This document shows, one piece after another, positions 32,925 through 41,732 of a stretch of DNA of 64,000 nt (the first letter of the stretch is position 1; every line of letters begins with the position of its first letter). The notes under the pieces are model-generated. The model did not search any database. It was not told where the DNA came from and saw nothing but the letters and a program-made list of their open reading frames with translations. Position numbers and translations under genes: made by a program. This DNA is from Albophoma yamanashiensis (taxonomy: Eukaryota; Ascomycota; Sordariomycetes; Hypocreales; Ophiocordycipitaceae): assembly GCA_001600555.1 (NCBI GenBank), contig BCKH01000004.1:4156083-4220082 (forward strand). The letters run 5' to 3'.

Positions 32925-34009
32925 ATGCCCGACGACATTGACAAATCGCTGCTCGATCGCCTGCAGGCGCTGCGCGGTTCCTGCGCGACCACAGAGCGCC
33001 AAGCCCCAACCGAGTAAGAGCCCTCCTTCACCCGTACTACGACTAAGAAGGTTGATTCGCGTCCCCTAGAGTCAAGATAGATGTGATTGAGCGCGCAAAG
33101 ACGCCGTCGCGAGAGGACGCGCTGGCCGCTCGGCTCCGGTCCCTCCGCGAGCATGGAGTAGCGCTGCCAGCGCAAGCGCCAGCCAGATTCTTGCCACGCA
33201 CAGATGAGCGCCATCCTCAGCATACGTCCGCACGGGTGGAGACTGCAACCGACGTTTTGGAAGCTCTGTTCCAGACGGATGACCAAACGCTCGAGGAGCT
33301 CCTCGGCGGCGGTGATGACGCTGCGGAGTGGGGCCAACCGGCGCATAATATGCCGAGTGAGGAGGACATCAAGGCAATGCTGGACAATGTATCCTTATCT
33401 ACGCCAAAATGGGAAGCAAGTCCTAAAGAGGGATATTGGGACGACTCCGACGGGGAGGAGATGAAGGGGGAGGTGGACGATGTGATGGCCCAATTCCGCG
33501 ACGCGGCCGAAGTCGACGCAGCGCTCAATCAGGACCACAGTCCAAAGGAGGGTGATACGCAAGAAGGCCAACCAACGGACGAGGCATCAGATATCCTTCC
33601 ATCCCTCCCTGCCAACCTCGATTCCCTCCCGTCAGTCTCCACCTCCCACCCCGCAAGCACCACCCTCGACGACCTAACCACCCGCATGGCTGCCCTCCGC
33701 GCGCCCACGGCTTCCGACGACATTCTCCCCTCCGTCCCGACGTCCAAGCCAGCCGGAAAACCCATCAAGCGACTCACCAGCACGACCGCCTACACAGACG
33801 ACGACGTCGACTCGTGGTGCGTCGTGTGCCTCGAGGACGCCACGCTGCGCTGCCTCGGCTGCGACGACGAGCCCTACTGCGCGCGCTGCTGGCGCGAGAT
33901 GCATGTCGGCCCCGCGGCGGGCTTTGACGAGAGAGGCCATCGGGCGGTGCAGTTCACGAGGAGTAGGAAGAAGGAGGACAAGCGAAAGGTAATGATGGGC
34001 GCGACGTGA
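32925..34009 (+). CDS. B-box zinc-finger protein, ANCHR/ZFYVE19-like
   Basis: Two exons (32925..33013 and 33070..34009, 56-bp intron, GTAAGA..CCTAG) encode 342 aa. The N-terminus is a short helix, DDIDKSLLDRLQALRG, followed by an acidic disordered middle with a repeated LPS(V/L)P element. The C-terminal B-box-type zinc site reads CVVCLEDATLRCLGCDDEPYC, with a downstream ARCWREMH and a late His. Animal ANCHR uses a related C-terminal module and MIM-like elements to hold ESCRT/Vps4 at the midbody in the abscission checkpoint. A comparable role in septation is only an analogy. It is convergent with LMBD1, 225 bp away. Confidence 0.75.
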
Positions 34010-34234
34010 ACATGTCACCAGAACCCTGAAGCTTTAGACAGTAAAGTTACGTCCATTGTGAGCGCCGTGAGCGAAATCATTATGCTACGCCTTTCCTTGC
34101 ATCCATTACAAACTCCCGTCGCTAAATCATCATGTTGCCGCGGATTTTGATCCCATTCTGTACCAGCAAACCCATTTCTGGCCCTTGTCCCGTTTCGTGA
34201 AGATTCTTAAGAAAAGTTGCCAGCAGTTTTCACT

Positions 34235-36019
34235 TCATGCCCTGGACGCGCTTCCTCCGTTTCTGGTGCCTGCGCCGTTACTCGCGCCAGCCTTGCCTCT
34301 GACGTCCTGCCACGTCGCGCCGAACCGTCGTCCAGTCGACGCCAAGAGGCTCTCCTCCTCGTCCGCCTCTGCGTCCTCGTCAATCTCCGCGACGCTGAGT
34401 CTGGGTGTGTGGAAGACGGCGGTGACCAGGACGATGAGGAACACGCCCAAGAAGGCAAATTGAGCCCAGAATTCGACAATGCCAAAGAACGGCCACGTAA
34501 TCGTGATGCGGTTAAGAAACGTAGACATGACCGAGGGCGTGCAGACGTCCTCTGCGTGCTTGAACTCCAAAGCCTCGGAGCACGGCCGGATCCTGTCCGA
34601 GTTTGGCTTACAGATGGGCTGCTCGCCTGGGATGTCGGGCTTGTTGGCGCAAAAAGTCTGCGTGCCATAGATGGAGTACTGGGGGGCGATGAGCATGGCG
34701 ACGGCGTAGTTGATCGCCAAGATCGCCAGAGCCATCATGACAGTCGCGATGAGAAGCGCCTGAGGGGCAGTGCGGCCTCTTCTGATCTGGAAGATGCGGA
34801 TCCAGAGGAAGCGGATGCCGACAGTCGCGATGCCGGAGATGGAGCTGCTGAAGAGGAACAGCACCAGGAGGGCCATAATGACGTAGTCGACGGGGAATGC
34901 TTTGGCAGCCTTGACGAAGATCCAGTTTATCGGCTGGAAGAGGTGTATCTGGCCGAGGATGTAGCCGCACCGCTGCTTGCAGACCGAGTTCTTGGCCTTG
35001 TCGATACCGGTTATCAGCATGGATGCCCAGATGAGCAGCGAGAGCGCCAGCAGCAAGATGCCACCGAGCATCTTGATGGGGCGCAGGAGGGCGCAAATCT
35101 TGAGCCACACCTGGTAGATTCTGCTCTTGCCCTCGCCCTGCAACTCGGCCGCAAGGCGCTCTCGCCGCACCAGCGTCTGCTCTTCTCTGACGAGCGCGTC
35201 CAGCTCTCGCCTGTCCTTGCGCGACATGCCCTCTTGGCGGCCGGCATTTCGCATCTCAAGCTGGCGCTGGCGCTCTCGGTTCTGCTCCAGCTGGGAGGCC
35301 GTCGTTGCGGAAAGCTGCGGGGCGGAAATAGATGGCGCCGACTTGATGAAGGAGATGGGCATCAGGGCGAGACCGGCTCCGGTGTAGACGACGTAGAGCA
35401 GCGTGCCGAGCGTGACCAACAGGCCCAGGGCAAACGTCAGGGCCTTCTCGCCATGGTTCTGGGCTATGAGCTTCTTGAAGTAATCCAGGTCCCAGTGCTC
35501 CTTGGACGAGTCGCCAGCCGCGGGCACGAAGAAGCCGAGCAGGAAAAGCACCACGACCAGGGCGACGAAGAACAGCGTGTACTTGGCGGCGGCCCAGAAG
35601 CGGCTCCTCCAGGTGCGGCCCTCCTCCTCGAACTCGATCTCGTCGTACTCCTCGTACCAGAAGTAGGTGAAGGGGATGACGACGAGGCACAGCAGCGCAT
35701 CGAGGCTGTAGAGCGAGTAGTAGACGACCTTGAGGGTAAGCAGGATGTCGGCGACGCGGGCGGGCGTGGCCCAGCTCTTCTTGGCGCCGAGGGACGGGCT
35801 GCTGGTGGCGGAGACGAGGGCGATGTCGACGGGGAGCAGCAGGACGGTCGCCAGGAGCGCCGTGAGCGAGACGATGGCGACGGTGCTGACGACGGCAGAG
35901 CGGTCGCGGGGCGTCTGCCAAGTGAAGGTGGTGATGACGGCGGCGAGCAGGCAGAAGGCGACGGCGACGGCGTAGGTGACCCAGATGAGGCTGGTCTGCA
36001 CGAGCCCGGCGTCGGCCAT
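34235..36019 (-). CDS. LMBR1-domain membrane protein, LMBD1 (lysosomal cobalamin transporter-like)
   Basis: A single-exon 594-aa protein with about nine hydrophobic segments, four before and five after a central charged coiled-coil region (about residues 245-310). The layout and sequence match fungal orthologues of LMBRD1, which in animals moves cobalamin out of lysosomes with ABCD4. Recognisable parts are WVTYAVAVAFCLLAAVITTF in the first helix, YFWYEEYDEIEFEEEG in the first cytosolic loop, and QPINWIFVKAAKAFPVDY late in the protein. The start at 36019 was chosen over 36046 because the family begins directly with the first helix. Most fungi do not use cobalamin, so the substrate in this organism is uncertain. 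Confidence 0.9.
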   Translation of the reverse strand: MADAGLVQTSLIWVTYAVAVAFCLLAAVITTFTWQTPRDRSAVVSTVAIVSLTALLATVLLLPVDIALVSATSSPSLGAKKSWATPARVADILLTLKVVYYSLYSLDALLCLVVIPFTYFWYEEYDEIEFEEEGRTWRSRFWAAAKYTLFFVALVVVLFLLGFFVPAAGDSSKEHWDLDYFKKLIAQNHGEKALTFALGLLVTLGTLLYVVYTGAGLALMPISFIKSAPSISAPQLSATTASQLEQNRERQRQLEMRNAGRQEGMSRKDRRELDALVREEQTLVRRERLAAELQGEGKSRIYQVWLKICALLRPIKMLGGILLLALSLLIWASMLITGIDKAKNSVCKQRCGYILGQIHLFQPINWIFVKAAKAFPVDYVIMALLVLFLFSSSISGIATVGIRFLWIRIFQIRRGRTAPQALLIATVMMALAILAINYAVAMLIAPQYSIYGTQTFCANKPDIPGEQPICKPNSDRIRPCSEALEFKHAEDVCTPSVMSTFLNRITITWPFFGIVEFWAQFAFLGVFLIVLVTAVFHTPRLSVAEIDEDAEADEEESLLASTGRRFGATWQDVRGKAGASNGAGTRNGGSASRA

Positions 36020-36747
36020 GATGGGCGGCGCTGCGGTTGTTGTCAACCGGTAATCGAGATGCTGGCGACTCGGGACGGTCTGGTGGCGATGGAAAAAAGA
36101 GGACGAGGGGAGGCGTCAGCAGGCAGGCGTGATGCTCATTGGGAAAACAAGGTGCGTGCCAGACGAGCTGTTGCTAATGACGTAATGAGTTCGGAGCTGA
36201 CTGCAAGCGCCAGCTGTCGGGTCGCGCCGTCGCACCGTCGTCGCCGCTGCTCCACGGAGACGAAAGGGGTCGAATTCCAGCACCTTGTCGCCTCGCGGAA
36301 TACGCGACAAGTCTTCGACGATCCAGGGTTCGAGCTACAGCGTAGATGCACCGCAATACGCCGATGTTCTCGGCCTGGCCGCCGCCGCAAATCTATAGCA
36401 CAGATTGTCCTGAAGACAGTGGAGCTAGGTACGGAGATACTCCGTACCCAAGCCGTTAAGAACAGCTGTCTCAGCTGCAGAAGCCAATTCATCTGCAGCA
36501 TTGCAGCCACGGGTGTGTTGTCTCAGTTGGCGAAAATGAGAAGTCCACTAATTTTCTGCAGGAAATATCTAATAGTCGTTCCCAAAATGCAGGCATTGTG
36601 TTGAGAGGCGCAGTCTCGAGCCATGCTAGAGCCCCCCCTGTCCCCTCACATATCCTTCGCAGGCTTCCAATCCAGCCTTTGAATTCGGTCAAATGCGGCG
36701 TCTAGTAGTTAATCCGGATAGTTGCAAGGGGCATTCCGGCAGTACAG
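36020..36747. promoter_or_regulatory. Intergenic region upstream of LMBD1
   Basis: It contains the LMBD1 promoter and the 3' end of HEM3, which is transcribed in the same direction. The notable element is the perfect inverted repeat at 36428-36448. No gene is recognised. Confidence 0.45.
36428..36448. promoter_or_regulatory. Perfect 9-bp inverted repeat with CGG-N7-CCG core
   Basis: The sequence is GGTACGGAG, ATA, CTCCGTACC. It contains CGG and CCG triplets separated by seven bases, the everted/inverted geometry recognised by dimeric Zn2Cys6 activators. It lies about 410 bp upstream of the LMBD1 start codon. The same half-word occurs dispersed elsewhere in the window. Confidence 0.55.
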
Positions 36748-37799
36748 TCATTCCTTCGGAGGCCGGTTGGTGTTGATCTCTCTCAGAATTGCATCCGCTC
36801 CGCCCTCCACCAGTTTCGCGGCCAGTTCATGCCCGAGCGCCGCCGCCTCTTCATCGGTCTGCACCGCTGCATCAATGGTGTCCTGGACGCTTTGCGAGCC
36901 GTCAAGGCTGACGACTATAGCCCTCATTCTCAGGACTTGTCGTGATTCGCCAACCCACTCCGTCTCGACGCCGATTGGCACACTGCAGCCGCCCTCCAGC
37001 CTCCTCATGAGAGCTCGCTCCGCTAGACAGGCGAGAGTGGACTTTCGATCGCCCAGTTGATTGATCAGGTCCAAGATTTTGGTATCCCCTTTGCGAATCT
37101 CCAAGCCTAGCGCTCCCTGGCCGACCGCGTGCAGAATCCCACCGTCCTTGGAGCCGAGGTACATGTTGATGCGGTGCTTGAGGCCTACCCGCTCGAGGCC
37201 AGCTGCAGACATGATCATGCAGGTATACTCGCCCTTGGGGTCATCGACCTTGGCCAGGCGCGTGTCGACGTTGCCCCGCAGGTTGGCAAAGCGCAGATGG
37301 GGGAATAGCCGGCGAAGCTGCGCCGAGCGCCGAACGGACGACGTGCCAACCACTGCGCCTTCAGGCAGCGTCTTCAAGCTTGTATACGGCAAGCCGGCTT
37401 TGATTACCAGGGCGTCACGTGGGTCATCGCGCAGAGGGATGGTTGCCAGCTCGCACGAGTCGGGCAGCTGGGTTGGCATGTCTGGTCAACGGTTACATGA
37501 CAGCTCAACAAAGAAACTTGGGCTGACGGACCTTTGAGGCAGTGGACGACGACATCCAGCTCGCCGGAGGTGAGCTTCTCCTCCAACTCGGCCGTCCATA
37601 GGTCCTTGGCTCCAAACTCGTAGAGCGCCGTAGACTTGTCCCTGTCGCCAAGGGTGCGGAGTGCCTCGATCTCGAAGGACCGCTCGGGCGCAATCTTTTG
37701 CAGGCTGTCGCGGATGCCCTCGGCCTGGACAACGGCGAGAATTGATCGTCGGGTACCAATTCGCAGCGGACGCTCGCCAGCAGGAGTGCGTTCCGCCAT
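36748..37799 (-). CDS. hem3: Porphobilinogen deaminase (hydroxymethylbilane synthase)
   Basis: Two exons (37799..37532 and 37481..36748, 50-bp intron, GTCCGT..ACCAG) encode 333 aa. The enzyme polymerises four porphobilinogens to hydroxymethylbilane, the third step of haem synthesis, in the cytosol. Family hallmarks are RIGTRRSILAVVQAE, FEIEALRTLGDRD and the HCLKDMPT segment, whose catalytic Asp codon is completed at the splice junction. GTSSVRRSAQLRRL and EGGCSVPIGVE follow, the latter carrying the Cys that anchors the dipyrromethane cofactor. The HCLKD motif has Cys where bacterial enzymes have Ser. The length matches other fungal enzymes. Confidence 0.96.
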
Positions 37800-38286
37800 A
37801 TTGAATTAAATTGGTTCAGAAACAATGAGGAGAGGGTGCAAGGCTTACTCCGAAGCAAACCCGCCGAAATTGTGCGTCGGGCCTCGGAGTTGGGACTCTG
37901 TAGCGCCGCGTCCACGTGCGTTCCAGCGGTGGACCTAGAGGTGGTCCGGGGCGGCGGGGCGGCCCGGTCCCGCAGCTGAAGGCCCGGATCCTTTCTTTCG
38001 CATGCCAAGATATCTGTCGGCGCCCGAAGTCCGGAGACTCTCCGTCAAAGTATCCTAGTGGTTGGCCTTGCTTGCGCTTTTTGGTGTATGCGCACATAAT
38101 CATCACATGCATTAAAGACAACGACATTGACCGCTTAACAATGTTCCTCAAAACTCGGACAACGCACCGTCACATCTTGTTGAGTTGTGCTCTCAGTCTG
38201 TACATTGAGGATTGCTTCAGCGTAACAGTGTATAAGTCTATGCTCCTGTCTCCATCGCCGCCAGGTACCATAACCCATTTACAAGC
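37800..38286. other. Intergenic region with a GC-rich box
   Basis: It holds the HEM3 promoter and the 3' side of the secreted-protein gene. A GC-rich box at 37950-38060 shares an ordered set of short words with 45500-45580. No gene is seen. Confidence 0.4.
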
Positions 38287-38733
38287 TCAGCAGCTGCATC
38301 CACACTTCTTGCAACCACCAGCACCGCACTGGTCCGAGTGCGAGCAGTCCCACGAATTCTTGCACTTGATCCAGTCTCCAAACCCATTGTTCTTGGCTGT
38401 CCAGCACCATTCACCGGAGCCGGGCTGAGCGCAGGACTTGTAGCAGTATCCCTTGCTGCAGCCAAGGCTGTCGCCCCACCAGCAGTGGTCCTTCTTCTTC
38501 CTCTTCTCAAGGCTCTCCTCAAGGCTCTCCTCGGGGTCATCAGCCCCGACTGGGTGCTCCTTGCATGTTCGGACCGCAGTGGGGTCGACGCCTTCGGGGA
38601 GATTGGTTACGTCCATGACCCCGAGGCTGCCACAGAGCGCCTCGGCCTCGGCGCGGGAGACTTGGTCAGCCGAGACGACGCTGCTGAGGCCGCAAACGGC
38701 AGCGATGGCACGGATCAGGATGGTTGACTTCAT
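38287..38733 (-). CDS. Small secreted cysteine-rich protein
   Basis: A single-exon 148-aa protein. The signal peptide is about residues 1-22 (MKSTILIRA.. to VVSA). An acidic pro-region of about 60 residues, with two Cys, contains a repeated EESLE element. It ends in a dibasic EKRKKKD stretch that suits Kex2 cleavage. The remaining 63 residues contain 12 cysteines, with Trp/Gly-rich spacing such as CWWGDSLGC, GEWCWTAK and CKKCGCSC at the extreme C-terminus. The design (signal, pro-region, Kex2 site, disulfide-dense tail) is that of fungal effectors or antimicrobial peptides. I do not recognise a characterised family, and no activity is assigned. The in-frame upstream extension to 38844 lacks a signal sequence and is rejected. 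Confidence 0.75.
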   Translation of the reverse strand: MKSTILIRAIAAVCGLSSVVSADQVSRAEAEALCGSLGVMDVTNLPEGVDPTAVRTCKEHPVGADDPEESLEESLEKRKKKDHCWWGDSLGCSKGYCYKSCAQPGSGEWCWTAKNNGFGDWIKCKNSWDCSHSDQCGAGGCKKCGCSC

Positions 38734-39651
38734 TTTCGCCGTTCCAAATGATTTTCGGTGAATAATTGTAAACACGATAGTAGTTGTGTCTTGAAAAGCA
38801 GTGGGAGAGGAAGAGTGCAGTCTTTGCTTCCCCACCGGCAGCAAGAGAAGTCTTTATACTTGCAGGAGAGGTATGATCGAGAAGGTGAGGGAATGTTACG
38901 TCAAGACGCGTTAGACCAAATTGTCAATGCTGGTCCCTCAAACTACCCTCATCCTACCCTCAACCTACACAAATCACAATGGTATGCGATATCGGTGCAT
39001 GAACCGTGCAAGTCAATCCGCCACCTATGGTTCATACAACTCGTCGGCCATGCTCGCGCCCCGAAGCCAGTGAGGTGAGGCATGGTAAGATAACATGGGT
39101 GTCAGCTAAGAGTGGTTGTGCAGCGTGACAATGTTTACCGTCGGCGTTACCTTTCTTGTTCATTGCCTCGTGATTAGATTTGAGGAGGGGCAGAACCATC
39201 CAACGATGCTTCTGCCATCTAACCATATTCAGCCATATGTCGATGCCATGTTCGGAAGCAAGGGCGAATTTTTCGATATACTATTTTGTTTCGTGAAGTG
39301 AAATCTGCACCTTGCCACAATGGGAGATGGCGAAGGCCGGCCGGGAATCCTGCAAAGCTGAAAGCAGCTATGCCGAGATGCATTAACCCCTTCCAGCAAC
39401 AGGGACCTCTGACCCGACCCACAGCAACAGAGATAGGTGGTCGAGAATATTGAAGAGAAAAGGCTCACCATGCCCGGCTCTGTCCCGTAAATGGCAAAAT
39501 ACTTCTTACTATTCCAAAATGAAATACTTCGGTATTCTACCTAACCAAAAAAGGGTCCGCCGCAAGATGACAGTGCAAGGGAAACGGTATATACCAATTC
39601 CACCCAAAGGGTCATTGCTGTGGCGTATTAATTTCGCCAAATATTAACCTG
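38734..39651. other. AT-rich intergenic region
   Basis: It includes the promoter of the secreted cysteine-rich gene at its left end. Further right I see only short unsupported open frames. Confidence 0.4.
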
Positions 39652-40111
39652 TTATATCCTTTCCTGCTCTTTTCCATGAGCCTGGCCATCACCGGATTGG
39701 TTCACCGGCATTGGACTTGGCTTCTCCGCGTTCTCCGATTTCTTCGGTAGGATTCCTGGCGCAGGATGAAAGAGTGCTTCACGGCTTGTGACCTTTGTGC
39801 CGTCTACGCCACGGAAGTTTTCCTCCTCGCCACCCATCTGGGGCATCATTTGCAAAAGTAATTTGATTTGTTCGGGATCAAGACCCCGGGCGTCAATGAC
39901 TTCGTAGTCCCGGGAAACCGTACGTAGCACGCCGTCTTTTCCGAGGTGAGTGAACCCCCTTTTGGAACGATCAGGATCACGCTTCATTTGACTCAAAAAA
40001 TCAAGAGAAACCTGTGGCCCCCTATATTAGCTCCTCGTTATGCGCTGTCATGTTCGGGGACGATATGCATTGTCTGCTCGTCTTTTGGGCTTTGTGTACC
40101 TTGCAACTCAT
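39652..40111 (-). CDS. Small hypothetical protein, possible relative of a neighbouring pro-peptide
   Basis: Proposed exons are 40111..40100 (four codons) and 40011..39652, with an 88-bp intron (GTACAC..CCACAG, GCTAAT branch) that keeps frame and yields 123 aa. There is no signal peptide. The conserved-looking core is KRDPDRSKRGFTHLGKDG, then LRTVSRDYEVID, then LDPEQIKLLLQ. A Lys/Pro/Gln-rich tail follows. The core resembles, residue class by residue class, the pro-region of the secreted protein encoded at 41198-41732. I do not recognise a named family. If the tiny first exon is wrong, the frame still begins at a Met inside exon 2 (MKRDPD). Confidence 0.5.
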
Positions 40112-41197
40112 GATGAGGAGACGTTTTCACCAGATCAGGATGTTAAGCCAGTGCTCATTCAAATCACACGCTTTCGCGGCCTGATAAAGTCCACCTAAAT
40201 GGGTTGGCGCTCTCTTCTCGAGGATGTCACTAGGTCGAACTTTGGGCCCTTACTCACTTTGGGCTTTCCATAATATATTTCAAAGCCTACGTCTACAATG
40301 TACCCCAACTGTTGTACGTAATGGCAAAGGATCATGTCGAGTGTGGCTGGCGGTTAGCCAGTGGCAGCGTTGGTGCAGGGTGCGCTGACACCAGAGCAAC
40401 CGGCCACTACCTCATTGAGGATGATCTGCGAAGGCCAAGAGTGGGTACCACAGTAAATCCTTCAAGTTGATTGCGCGCGAAAATAGATGAAACAGGAAGT
40501 CTGCTGATCTAACGACATCAATACCGACCGGCAGGCAGCAGCCGACTGCGTTACTCGTACTCTCAAAGTTCTAGCCCCTATCACTGACTATGTCATTCAT
40601 CTTTTGCGTCCTGACCGGTTTTTATTTTACATAGTCGTACAAAAGTTCGTCCAGAATGATGGTCAAGGTAGCGAGTGGGTTTGTCCGTACGAATACTACA
40701 GCATCCATTGCGTATCTAGATATGGCAGTAGTTGGCAGACAGAGGGAGGACTGCATTTTTGTCAATCTGCTGCAAGTTTGAGCTGGCAAGTACAAATCTG
40801 TATTTAAGTGCATATCAAAACCCGTGGGGGTTGACTGTTCGGAGACGGGCGGGTGCCTCGTATCGGCCATGCCTCAATTGAGTTGAACCGAGGCTCCTGC
40901 CCTTGACGACCATCAGGCCATCTACCGGTGCTGCCTATCTAGGAACTATTCTTCCAAAGATGTCGATTCGTCTTAAACTTGCAATTGGAAGTAACACCGC
41001 GAGCCAGAAATCCGAACGTAGTACGGAGTAAGCATCACGATGATCCAGAATTTGTGGCACGTATCGTATTATGAACAAATCTGAAGCATAAATACGACAG
41101 GTTATGTCTAAGAGGTCTCTCCAAATGGTCAACCACATAATCGCTCGGCTCAGCACTTCTACCTCTTAGCCGCACTACACTGCTTCCGAACAACAAC
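40112..41197. other. AT-rich intergenic region
   Basis: No gene is recognised. TACGGAGTA occurs at 41022-41030, about 170 bp before the next start codon. Confidence 0.4.
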
Positions 41198-41732
41198 ATG
41201 AAGGTCACATTCTTTGGAGTCTTGCTTGCAGCTTTAGCTGTCAACACCTCTCTGGCATCTCTCTTGGAGAACCAGAGTGACCTATCCGACGCGATAAAGG
41301 TTGAACGCTCTGCCTAAGCTTTCCCATATGAACTTATATGGGTCCCTCTCTACATAAGACAAAAAGCTGATAGTTCACCAAAAGGGCCTCGCCAGGGACC
41401 CCGATTCTAAAGGTTGGATACAGATTAGCGAGACTGGAAACAAACTTCAAAGCGTCAACGCAAATGGTGAAGTCCTGGACGAGTTCCAGTTGACTGCGGA
41501 TCAGGAGGCACACCTCCGGAGCACCTTCGCCGCCAAAGCCGACCAGATAATCGCAAGTTCTGACACCTCTGGCCAATCCGCAAATAAAGAACGTGCTGCC
41601 GTTGTCGACAAAAGGTCTCCCGGATGCGCAGACTGGGCCAGTCTGTGTGATCAGCAACTCGATTGCCATATGTATAACTGCGACGATTGTTTCAAGATCA
41701 ATCCCATTGGTGTGTGCTACAGCTACTCTTGA
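41198..41732 (+). CDS. Small secreted protein with Kex2 site and six-cysteine tail
   Basis: Two exons (41198..41299 and 41367..41732, 67-bp intron) encode 155 aa. The signal peptide is about residues 1-19 (MKVTFFGVLLAALAV..). A pro-region of about 95 residues contains ARDPDSKGWIQISETGNK and GEVLDEFQLTADQ. A KR dibasic site (VVDKRSPG) precedes a 38-residue tail with six cysteines spaced C-x6-C-x5-C-x4-C-x2-C-x8-C. Six Cys suggests three disulfides. The organisation is that of a processed secreted peptide or effector. No characterised homologue is recognised. The donor GTTGAA is weak, but the frame and the signal peptide support the model. Confidence 0.65.

Noticed and set aside
34217..36604. 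A 795-codon plus-strand frame opposite LMBD1
   Set aside because: It covers the LMBD1 gene on the wrong strand and has no domain. The minus-strand product has a full membrane-protein pattern.
40604..40807. A 67-codon plus-strand frame with a hydrophobic start
   Set aside because: The hydrophobic stretch is short and interrupted, and no pro-region or cysteine pattern like the neighbouring secreted proteins follows.
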